Source: Flavobacteriia bacterium (lineage in GTDB: Bacteria; Bacteroidota; Bacteroidia; Flavobacteriales; Flavobacteriaceae). From it: 6,400 nt of DNA. Made by a program: the position numbers and the translations under genes. The notes beneath the pieces were generated by a model. It saw only the letters and a list, made by a program, of their open reading frames with translations. It ran no database searches and had not been told where the DNA came from. Shown here piece after piece: positions 1 to 6,042 of this stretch; position 1 is the stretch's first letter; every line of letters starts with the position of its first letter. The stretch is from positions 1-6,400 of the forward strand of contig JAHBAN010000029.1 in assembly GCA_018500075.1 (NCBI GenBank), in the 5' to 3' direction.

Positions 1-46
1 GGGCCAGCCCCCGCACGCAGGATTAGGCGGGGGCCAGCCCCCGCAC
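1..46. repeat. Two copies of a GC-rich palindromic repeat
   Basis: The 16-base string GGGCCAGCCCCCGCAC occurs exactly at 1-16 and again at 31-46, a 30-base period. The second copy sits in an 18-base hairpin, GCGGGGGCCAGCCCCCGC (27-44), whose arms GCGGGGGC and GCCCCCGC pair over 8 bases. The first copy is cut by the window edge, so its left arm is not fully visible. A CCCGGG palindrome and GATATTTTT (to about 61) follow the second copy. I recall similar C/G-rich palindromes followed by GGATATTT in many Rhodobacterales intergenic regions, which suggests a dispersed family. A role as a transcript-end hairpin for a gene to the left is possible but cannot be tested here. Confidence 0.7.
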
Positions 47-68
47 CCCCGGGATATTTTTAGAAAGA

Positions 69-98
69 GGGAGGGGGGCGCGGGTTTTTGGGCGGGGG
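69..98 (+). other. G-tract cluster, possible G-quadruplex
   Basis: The plus strand carries five G-runs of three or more in 30 bases: 69-71, 73-78, 82-84, 90-92 and 94-98. They are separated by 1, 3, 5 and 1 bases, which satisfies the usual G3+N1-7 quadruplex pattern. The cluster lies just past the acs terminator, with the G-rich strand acting as template for any transcript running through from acs. No gene is visible in 1-158. Whether the structure forms is unknown; base composition alone could produce it. Confidence 0.4.
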
Positions 99-104
99 TG
101 GCAC

Positions 105-141
105 AAAAAAACCGCGCCAAGCCGGAGCATGACGCGGTTTT
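105..141 (-). terminator. Intrinsic terminator of acs
   Basis: Reading the minus strand, the arms AAAACCGCG (141-133) and CGCGGTTTT (116-108) pair over 9 bases around a 16-base loop. The second arm runs into a 7-base T tract (111-105). The hairpin begins 17 bases after the acs stop codon, the expected place for a Rho-independent terminator. On the plus strand only four T follow the hairpin, so termination of a convergent transcript would be weaker. Confidence 0.85.
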
Positions 142-158
142 GAGAGCGTTTGGGCCGC

Positions 159-2105
159 TTAAGCGCGGTTCATGCGGTTTTCGATCAGCTCTTCGACCAC
201 GGCGGGTTCGGCCAGTGTCGAGATGTCGCCCAGAGCGCCATAATCGTTTTCGGCGATCTTGCGCAGGATGCGGCGCATGATTTTGCCCGACCGGGTCTTG
301 GGCAGGCCCGGCGCCCATTGGATGAGATCGGGGGAGGCAATCGGGCCGATTTCCTGACGCACCCAGTTGCGCAGCTCTTTGCGCAGCTCTTCGGTCGGCT
401 CGGCATCATTCATCAGGGTGACATAGCAATAGATGCCTTGCCCCTTGATCTCGTGCGGGTAGCCGACCACGGCGGCTTCGGCCACGGCGGCGTGAGCGAC
501 GAGCGCGCTTTCGACTTCGGCTGTGCCCATGCGGTGGCCGGAGACATTGATCACGTCATCGACGCGGCCTGTGATCCAGAAATCGCCGTCCTCGTCGCGT
601 TTGCAGCCGTCGCCTGCGAAGTAATAGCCTTTGTAGTCGGAGAAATAGGTTTTCTCAAAGCGCTCGTGATCGCCCCAGACGGTGCGCATCTGGCCGGGCC
701 AGCTGTCTTTCATGCAGAGCACGCCTTCAACGGGGTAGGTGTGAATTTCCTCTCCCGAGGTTGGCTCGAGCACAACCGGCTGCACGCCGAAGAACGGCTT
801 CATGGCCGCACCCGGCTTGGTGGCATGGGCGCCGGGCAGCGGGGTCATCATATGGCCGCCGGTTTCGGTCTGCCACCATGTATCCACAATCGGGCAGCGG
901 CCGCCGCCGACCACGTCGTTATACCAGTTCCAGGCTTCGGGGTTGATCGGCTCGCCGACTGTGCCGAGCACTTTCAGGCTGCTGAGGTCACATTTTTCAA
1001 CGAATTCATTGCCTTGGCCCATGAGTGCGCGCAGCGCTGTGGGGGCGGTGTAGAACTGGTTCACTTTATGCTTTTCGCAGACCTGCCAGAAGCGGGAGGC
1101 GTCCGGGTAGGTCGGCGTGCCTTCAAACATCAGGGTTGTCGCGCCGTTGGCGAGCGGGCCATAGACGATATAGCTGTGGCCTGTGACCCAGCCGACATCG
1201 GCGGTGCACCAGTAGATGTCGCCATCGTGGTAATCAAAGGTGATTTCCTGTGTCATGGAGGCCCAGACGAGATAGCCGCCGGAGCAGTGCACAACGCCTT
1301 TGGGCTGGCCTGTGGAGCCTGAGGTGTAGAGAATGAAGAGCGGGTCTTCGGCGTTCATTTCCTCGGGCGGGCAATCGGCTGAGACTTTGGCGATTTCCTC
1401 GTGATACCAGAAATCAAGCCCGTCGCGCCAGGCGACCTGATCGCCTGTGCGTTTGACCACAAGGCATTTGACATCGTCCACATCATGCAAAAGCGCCTGG
1501 TTGACGTTGTCTTTGAGCTTGGTTTTGCGGCCGCCGCGCGGGGCGTGGTCGGCTGTGATGACGACTTTGGCGTCGCAGCCGTTGACGCGTGCGCCGAGGG
1601 CATCGGGGGAGAAGCCGGCAAAGACGATCGAGTGGATCGCGCCGATGCGTGCACAGGCGAGCATGGCATAGGCGGCCTCGGGGATCATCGGCATATAGAT
1701 GATGACGCGGTCGCCTTTTGTGACACCCATGTTCTTGAGAACATTGGCCATTTTGCCGACATGGCCGTGCAGATCCTTGTAGGTGATATGCTGGGCCGGC
1801 TCGGCGGGATCGTCTGGCTCAAAGATGATGGCGGTTTGATCGCCCCGGGTGGCGAGATGACGGTCCACGCAGTTGGCGGCGACATTGAGCGTTCCGTCTT
1901 CGAACCATTTGATATCGATCTTGCCGGGTTCAAAGGAGGTGTTTTTCACTTTGGTGAAGGGTTTGATCCAGTCCAAACGCTTGCCGTGCTCGGCCCAGAA
2001 GGCCTCGGGGCTGGTCACCGATGCGGCATACATTTCGTCATATTTTGCGGCATCGACATGAGCATTTGCGGTCATGGACGCGGAGGGGGCATAAGTTTTG
2101 GACAT
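159..2105 (-). CDS. acs: Acetyl-CoA synthetase, AMP-forming (acetate--CoA ligase)
   Basis: This 648-residue cytoplasmic enzyme makes acetyl-CoA from acetate, ATP and CoA through an acetyl-adenylate; the length is close to the ~652 usual for bacterial Acs. An N-terminal Acs-type segment is followed by the large AMP-binding domain with P-loop YTSGSTGQPKG (260-270) and DTWWQTETGG (408-417). The C-terminal domain has the hinge ITGRVDDVINVSGHR (511-525) and PKTRSGK (602-608). K608 matches the catalytic lysine that is inactivated by reversible acetylation in studied homologues. The four acetate-pocket residues known from Salmonella Acs correspond to V307, T308, V383 and W411, which argues for acetate over longer acids. 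R190 and R193 may contact CoA. The start is preceded only by a weak GGGAAA ribosome site; M11 is a less likely start. It is last in the transporter operon, 86 bases behind the LivF-like gene, and ends at an intrinsic terminator. Confidence 0.97.
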   Translation of the reverse strand: MSKTYAPSASMTANAHVDAAKYDEMYAASVTSPEAFWAEHGKRLDWIKPFTKVKNTSFEPGKIDIKWFEDGTLNVAANCVDRHLATRGDQTAIIFEPDDPAEPAQHITYKDLHGHVGKMANVLKNMGVTKGDRVIIYMPMIPEAAYAMLACARIGAIHSIVFAGFSPDALGARVNGCDAKVVITADHAPRGGRKTKLKDNVNQALLHDVDDVKCLVVKRTGDQVAWRDGLDFWYHEEIAKVSADCPPEEMNAEDPLFILYTSGSTGQPKGVVHCSGGYLVWASMTQEITFDYHDGDIYWCTADVGWVTGHSYIVYGPLANGATTLMFEGTPTYPDASRFWQVCEKHKVNQFYTAPTALRALMGQGNEFVEKCDLSSLKVLGTVGEPINPEAWNWYNDVVGGGRCPIVDTWWQTETGGHMMTPLPGAHATKPGAAMKPFFGVQPVVLEPTSGEEIHTYPVEGVLCMKDSWPGQMRTVWGDHERFEKTYFSDYKGYYFAGDGCKRDEDGDFWITGRVDDVINVSGHRMGTAEVESALVAHAAVAEAAVVGYPHEIKGQGIYCYVTLMNDAEPTEELRKELRNWVRQEIGPIASPDLIQWAPGLPKTRSGKIMRRILRKIAENDYGALGDISTLAEPAVVEELIENRMNRA

Positions 2106-2146
2106 AGCGGTTTCCCATTTGTCTTTGTGGTGTGAAGGCTATTGAG

Positions 2147-2180
2147 GCCCCGCCCGGTGCGGTTTGCAGTCGGACGGGGC
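2147..2180 (-). promoter_or_regulatory. Strong hairpin between livF-like gene and acs
   Basis: On minus-strand RNA the arms GCCCCGUCCG (2180-2171) and CGGGCGGGGC (2156-2147) pair over 10 bases with a single G-U wobble. A further UGC/GCA pairing lies inside the loop. It starts 11 bases after the livF-like stop codon and ends 41 bases before the acs start. No U tract follows, so it is not a classical intrinsic terminator. Likely roles are 3'-end protection of the transporter mRNA, a processing boundary or partial termination, any of which would let acs be expressed at a different level. I see no convincing sigma-70 promoter in the 86-base gap. Confidence 0.55.
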
Positions 2181-2191
2181 AGGGAGAGCCG

Positions 2192-2947
2192 TTAGATGGC
2201 GAGATACTCGGCGCGCAGCTCGGCGTTTTCGAGCACTTCGGCAGCGGAGCCGTCAAAGACGATACCGCCGGTATCGAGGATCACGGCGCGATCGGCGAGT
2301 TCAAGCGCGCGCACGGCGTTTTGCTCAACCAGAATGGTTGTGATGCCTTGCTCCTTGATGATGCGCAGGGTCTTTTCGATTTCGTCCACGATGACGGGCG
2401 CGAGGCCCTCATATGGCTCATCAAGCAAAAGCACCTTGATGTCGCGTGCCAGAGCGCGGGCGACGGCCAGCATCTGTTGTTCACCGCCCGAGAGGGTCAC
2501 GCCCTCTTGCTTGCGGCGCTCTTTGAGGCGTGGGAACAGCTCATAGAGGCGGTCGAGCGACCAGCCGATCGGCGGCGCGATCTGGGCGAGCTGCAAGTTT
2601 TCCTCAACCGTGAGGCCGGGGATGATGCAGCGGTCTTCCGGCACAAGGCCGATACCGGCCTGGGCCGCCTGATAGCTTGTCATCGTGTGAAGCGGCTGGT
2701 GATCGAGCCAGATTTCACCATGGGTGACTTGCGGGGCGTCCATGCGCGCGATCGAGCGCAGGGTCGAGGTTTTGCCAGCGCCGTTGCGTCCGAGGAGGGC
2801 GAGAATTTCGCCTTCGTGGACGTTGAAGCTGATGTTTTGCACAATATAGCTTTCGCCATAGTAGCTTTCCATGCCCCAGACCGAGAGATAGGCCGGAGCG
2901 GTTTCGGCATAGTTTTTGCCTTTGGAGAAGTCTGGTTTGACGTTCAT
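2192..2947 (-). CDS. livF: ABC transporter ATP-binding protein, LivF type (HAAT family)
   Basis: One of the two ATPases that power the importer from the cytoplasmic face of the inner membrane. In its 251 residues I see Walker A GRNGAGKT (53-60), the Q-loop region VPEDRCIIPGLTVEENL (102-118), signature LSGGEQQ (152-158) and Walker B LLLDEPYEGLAP (173-184). The switch position reads LVEQN (206-210) with Q209 where most ABC ATPases have histidine; this is normal for LivF. The N-terminus is over ten residues longer than E. coli LivF, with no signal or extra domain. An AAGGGAG ribosome site overlapping the livG-like stop, 7 bases before the ATG, supports this start. The gap to the livG-like gene is 12 bases. 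The symbol denotes family only; UrtE of urea transporters is a close relative, and the substrate is unknown. Confidence 0.92.
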   Translation of the reverse strand: MNVKPDFSKGKNYAETAPAYLSVWGMESYYGESYIVQNISFNVHEGEILALLGRNGAGKTSTLRSIARMDAPQVTHGEIWLDHQPLHTMTSYQAAQAGIGLVPEDRCIIPGLTVEENLQLAQIAPPIGWSLDRLYELFPRLKERRKQEGVTLSGGEQQMLAVARALARDIKVLLLDEPYEGLAPVIVDEIEKTLRIIKEQGITTILVEQNAVRALELADRAVILDTGGIVFDGSAAEVLENAELRAEYLAI

Positions 2948-2959
2948 CTGAAGTCTCCC

Positions 2960-3715
2960 TTATGCCGCTTCGCCGAGATACGCTTCGCGCACTTTCGGGT
3001 GGCCTTTGATGTTTTCCGGGTGGTCTTCGACAAGCGGTGTGCCTTGTGCCAGAACGGTGATCCGGTCTGCCAGCGAGAAGACCACGTGCATATCATGTTC
3101 GATGATCGCGATGGTGATATCACGCTCTTCCTTGATCTGCTTGAGGAGGTCGATTGTGTTGTTTGTGTCGGCGCGGGCCATGCCGGCTGTTGGCTCGTCG
3201 AGCAAGAGCAGGCGTGGTTCCTGGCTGAGACACATCGCGATTTCGAGGCGGCGTTTGTCGCCCCGTGACATGGAAGACGCCTGCATCCCGCGTTTTTCGG
3301 CGAGGCCCATATCTTCGAGCATGGCTTCGGATTTCTCCAGAATGTCCTTTTCGCTCATCATATCGGCATAGGCGTGCATCCGGAAGGCGCCGTCGCGTTT
3401 GGCGAGAACCGGGATCATCATGTTTTCCAGAACCGAAAGGTCGGAAAAGATTTCCGGGGTCTGGAACACCCGCGAGATACCCATCTGGTTGATCTCATAG
3501 GGGGTGCGGCCCAGCACGGACTGGCCATCAAACATCACCGAGCCTGTGTCGGGGATGAGCTTGCCAACGAAGCAGTTGAGCAGGGTGGATTTGCCCGCGC
3601 CGTTGGGGCCGATGATGGCGTGGCAGGTGTTCTCTGCCACGCTCAGGTTCACTTCGTTCAAGGCTTGCAGACCACCGAAGCGCTTGCCGACGTTCTTGAC
3701 TTCAAGAATTCCCAT
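2960..3715 (-). CDS. livG: ABC transporter ATP-binding protein, LivG type (HAAT family)
   Basis: Second ATPase of the importer, 251 residues, expected to pair with the LivF-like subunit under the two permeases. Visible motifs are Walker A GPNGAGKST (36-44), a Q-loop around VFQTPEIFSDLSVLEN (83-98), Walker B LLLLDEPTAG (169-178) and a standard switch histidine, H207, in IIEHDM. The signature is divergent: MSRGDKRRLEIAM (149-161) where the general ABC consensus is LSGGQ. I recall SRGDKRRLE in related alphaproteobacterial LivG proteins, so it is probably a subfamily trait and not damage. An AAGGA ribosome site 8 bases before the ATG fixes the start, and the gap to the livM-like gene is 11 bases. 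The C-terminal tail, rich in charged residues and ending VREAYLGEAA, is typical of LivG. Confidence 0.93.
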   Translation of the reverse strand: MGILEVKNVGKRFGGLQALNEVNLSVAENTCHAIIGPNGAGKSTLLNCFVGKLIPDTGSVMFDGQSVLGRTPYEINQMGISRVFQTPEIFSDLSVLENMMIPVLAKRDGAFRMHAYADMMSEKDILEKSEAMLEDMGLAEKRGMQASSMSRGDKRRLEIAMCLSQEPRLLLLDEPTAGMARADTNNTIDLLKQIKEERDITIAIIEHDMHVVFSLADRITVLAQGTPLVEDHPENIKGHPKVREAYLGEAA

Positions 3716-3726
3716 TGGAGCTTTCC

Positions 3727-4920
3727 TTATTCTGCAGGTGTTGATGCGGCGGTGTCTTCAGCGTCGTCTTTGCGCTTGAAGAGTTTCGCGATGCGTTGGC
3801 CGCCTTCGACAAGTCCGCCGGGCAGGAAGATCACGACCAGCATGAAGATGATGCCGAGGGTGAGGTGCCAGCCTTTGCCGATGAAGGGGTAGATCAGCGT
3901 GATGATGAAGTCTTCAAGCCCGTCGGGCAGGAAGGCAAACCATGTGTGCAGGATGTCTGAGTTGATCTTGGAGAGGATGTTCTCCATGTATTTGATCAAG
4001 CCAGCGCCGAGCACAGGGCCGATCAGCGTGCCTGCGCCGCCGAGGATTGTCATCAGGACGACTTCGCCCGAGGCGGTCCAGAACATACGTTCGGGGCCAA
4101 CTTGGGTGTCCATTGCAACCATCAGGCCGCCTGCCAGACCCGCATACATACCCGAGATCACAAAGGCTGCGAGCGTGTAGGGGCGCGGGTTGAGACCTGT
4201 GTAGTTCAGGCGCTGCTGGTTTGACTTCACGGCGCGCAACATCAGGCCGAAGGGCGAGCGGAAGATGCGGATGGCGAGGTAGAAGGCCAGCAGCATGATC
4301 ACGGCCGCAATATAGTAGCCTGTGTTGAAGGTGAAGAGCCAGCTGCCCACGGAGAGTTCGTAGCTTGAGCTCATATTGAGGCCAAAGAGGTTTGCGCGGG
4401 CCTGTTCGCCAGCGCCGAGGGCGCCGTCAAGGATCCGGGCATCGTCAAGTTTGAGCTGCAGACCGGTTTCGCCGCCTGTGATCGGTGTGAGCACCGAATA
4501 GGCCAGCGCATAAGACATTTGCGCGAAGGCCAGTGTCAGGATCGAAAAGTAGATGCCAGAGCGGCGCAAGCTGACGTAGCCGACGAGCAGGGCAAAGGCA
4601 CCCGCAATGGCAACCGCGAGGATCATGGCCGGGATCACATTGGTTGTGAGCAGTTTCATCATCCAGATCGCAGCGTAGGAGCCGACACCGAGGAAGGCGG
4701 CGTGTCCGAAGCTGAGATAGCCGGTGAGGCCGAAGAGAATGTTGAACCCGATCGCGAAGATCCCGAAGATCACGAAGCGCTGCATGAGGTCGGGGTAGCC
4801 CGCGTTGAACTGTGCGAGGCCCGAGCCTTCGGGGAAGGGGTTGAGGATGAACGGAGCCAGCATGGTGAGGCAGGCCACGATCAACAGGAGATTATAGTCT
4901 TTTTTGGTCAGTCCGAGCAT
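3727..4920 (-). CDS. livM: ABC transporter permease, LivM type (HAAT family)
   Basis: Inner-membrane permease that forms half of the translocation channel. It has 397 residues with roughly ten hydrophobic segments, the first about 9-29. Family hallmarks are LFGLTGYLSFGHAAFLGVG (62-80), the cytoplasmic coupling region MLRAVKSNQQRLNYTGLNP (227-245), GGAGTLIGPVLGAGL (294-308) and LPGGL near the C-terminus. A hydrophilic stretch at about 145-195 (TPITGGETGL to LSVGSW) is longer than I would expect from E. coli LivM. The protein ends in a charged tail rich in Asp, Glu and Ala (373-397). GGAGG inside the last codons of the livH-like gene, 8 bases before the ATG, serves as ribosome site; the two genes are only 3 bases apart, which suggests translational coupling. 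UrtC is the closest alternative name. Confidence 0.93.
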   Translation of the reverse strand: MLGLTKKDYNLLLIVACLTMLAPFILNPFPEGSGLAQFNAGYPDLMQRFVIFGIFAIGFNILFGLTGYLSFGHAAFLGVGSYAAIWMMKLLTTNVIPAMILAVAIAGAFALLVGYVSLRRSGIYFSILTLAFAQMSYALAYSVLTPITGGETGLQLKLDDARILDGALGAGEQARANLFGLNMSSSYELSVGSWLFTFNTGYYIAAVIMLLAFYLAIRIFRSPFGLMLRAVKSNQQRLNYTGLNPRPYTLAAFVISGMYAGLAGGLMVAMDTQVGPERMFWTASGEVVLMTILGGAGTLIGPVLGAGLIKYMENILSKINSDILHTWFAFLPDGLEDFIITLIYPFIGKGWHLTLGIIFMLVVIFLPGGLVEGGQRIAKLFKRKDDAEDTAASTPAE

Positions 4921-4923
4921 GGC

Positions 4924-5955
4924 TTAGTCCTCCATCACGCCTTTGCGACCCATAAGGCCACGGGGACGTGTGAGCAGAATGATGATTGCAACCAGATAGA
5001 TGATGATCTGATTGAGACCGGGCAGGAATTCGAGCACTTGGGCCATTGAGGCAAAGCTTTCGAGCACGCCGAGCAGGAAGCCCGCGAGCACCGCACCGGG
5101 AAGAGAGCCCATGCCCCCGACCACAACCACAACGAAGCTGAGGACGAGAAAGTCCATGCCCATATGGTAGTTGGGCGAGTTGATGGGCGCATACATCACG
5201 CCGGCCATCCCCGCGACCGCTGCCGCGATGCCGAACATGATGGTGAAGCGTTTGTCGATGTTGATGCCCAGCAGGCCGACTGTCTCGCGGTCTGCCATAC
5301 CGGCGCGCACAACCATCCCGAAGGTGGTGAACTGCAGGAAGGCAAAGACGGCGCCGATGATCACAGCGGCAAAGGCGAAATAGACCAGACGCCAGTAGGG
5401 GTAGATGATCGTGTTGGGGTCAAATCCGAGCATGGCGCCGAAATCGAAGCTGCCGGCAAAAACTGCGGGGGCAGGGGTCGGGATCGGGTTTGCACCGTAG
5501 TAGAACTTGACGATCTCTTGCAAAACGATGGCGAGGCCGAAGGTCACAAGGATCTGGTCTGCATGGGGGCGCTTGTAGAAGTGCTTGATGAGACCACGCT
5601 CCATGATCACACCGACCAGCAGCATTACAGGGATCGAGAAAAGGATCGCCAGGGGCACAGCCCAGTCGATGATCGCTTCGCCCGTGGATTGTCCGAAAAT
5701 ATCGTAAATATAGGGCACGTCGACTTTCAGGGGATTGCCCAGGAAGTCTGTTTTTGTTTCGTCGATGATGGTGTGGCTCCATGTGAGAAGCCGCGTCAAT
5801 GTCACCGCACAGAAGGCACCGATCATGAAAAGCGCGCCGTGGGCGAAGTTTACCACACCCAGCGTGCCGAAAATGAGAGTGAGGCCCAGCGCGATCAGCG
5901 CATAGGCAGAGCCCTTGTCGAGCCCGTTCAGGATTTGCAGAACTATCGCGTCCAT
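4924..5955 (-). CDS. livH: ABC transporter permease, LivH type (HAAT family)
   Basis: Partner permease of the LivM-like protein, 343 residues with about eight hydrophobic segments. Recognisable LivH features are the N-terminal LNGLDKGSAYALIALGLTLI (9-28), FGTLGVVNFAHGALFMIGA (29-47), the coupling region FGMVVRAGMADRETVGLLGIN (212-232) and GGMGSLPGAVLAGFLLGVLES (280-300), then a short tail LTRPRGLMGRKGVMED. A hydrophilic insert at about 58-97 accounts for most of its excess over E. coli LivH (about 308 residues). A GAGG ribosome site 7 bases before the ATG supports the start. It is the first gene of the tight four-gene block and lies 87 bases behind the binding-protein gene, with two hairpins between them. 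Confidence 0.93.
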   Translation of the reverse strand: MDAIVLQILNGLDKGSAYALIALGLTLIFGTLGVVNFAHGALFMIGAFCAVTLTRLLTWSHTIIDETKTDFLGNPLKVDVPYIYDIFGQSTGEAIIDWAVPLAILFSIPVMLLVGVIMERGLIKHFYKRPHADQILVTFGLAIVLQEIVKFYYGANPIPTPAPAVFAGSFDFGAMLGFDPNTIIYPYWRLVYFAFAAVIIGAVFAFLQFTTFGMVVRAGMADRETVGLLGINIDKRFTIMFGIAAAVAGMAGVMYAPINSPNYHMGMDFLVLSFVVVVVGGMGSLPGAVLAGFLLGVLESFASMAQVLEFLPGLNQIIIYLVAIIILLTRPRGLMGRKGVMED

Positions 5956-5982
5956 TGCCCTACCTCGGAATATGTTTGGAAA

Positions 5983-6031
5983 GCCCCCAAAAGGGGCAAA
6001 GGGTATAGGGCGAGCATATGGCCCGCCCTAT
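5983..6031 (-). promoter_or_regulatory. Tandem hairpins between binding-protein gene and livH-like gene
   Basis: Two stem-loops lie in the 87-base gap. The first (6031-6005 on minus-strand RNA) has arms AUAGGGCGGGC and GCUCGCCCUAU, 11 pairs with one G-U, around the loop CAUAU, and starts 11 bases after the binding-protein stop codon. Because the wobble becomes an A-C mismatch on the other strand, it is more stable as minus-strand RNA. The second (5997-5983) pairs GCCCC with GGGGC around UUUUG and is followed by only three U. Such elements after a binding-protein gene commonly protect its mRNA or partly stop transcription, giving more binding protein than permease. That role is inferred. Confidence 0.7.
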
Positions 6032-6042
6032 GAGTGATACTG

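Noticed and set aside
98..280. 60-codon plus-strand frame at the left edge
   Set aside because: It runs through the acs terminator and the 3' end of acs, and its Arg/Pro-rich translation looks like GC-driven noise.
150..1322. 390-codon plus-strand open frame opposite acs
   Set aside because: It lies wholly antisense to a clearly real acs, its translation shows no recognisable domain, and long open antisense frames are expected from the third-position GC bias.
159..2105. acs as a propionyl-CoA or acetoacetyl-CoA synthetase
   Set aside because: The acetate-limiting pocket tryptophan (W411) and the accompanying Val/Thr/Val residues are all present, which favours acetate.
2038..2118. Upstream ATG at 2118 as an alternative acs start
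   Set aside because: It is 13 bases from the chosen start and therefore out of frame with acs; the Acs-like N-terminus begins at 2105.
1401..2135. 244-codon plus-strand open frame opposite the N-terminal part of acs
   Set aside because: Antisense shadow; low-complexity Gly/Asp/Val-rich translation with no domain and no ribosome site of note.
2132..3268. 378-codon plus-strand open frame across the two ATPase genes
   Set aside because: It spans two real minus-strand genes and their junction, and its composition mirrors the reverse complement of those genes.
5164..6033. 289-codon plus-strand open frame opposite the LivH-like gene
   Set aside because: The translation is rich in His, Asp and Glu, as expected when membrane-protein codons are read in reverse; no domain recognised.
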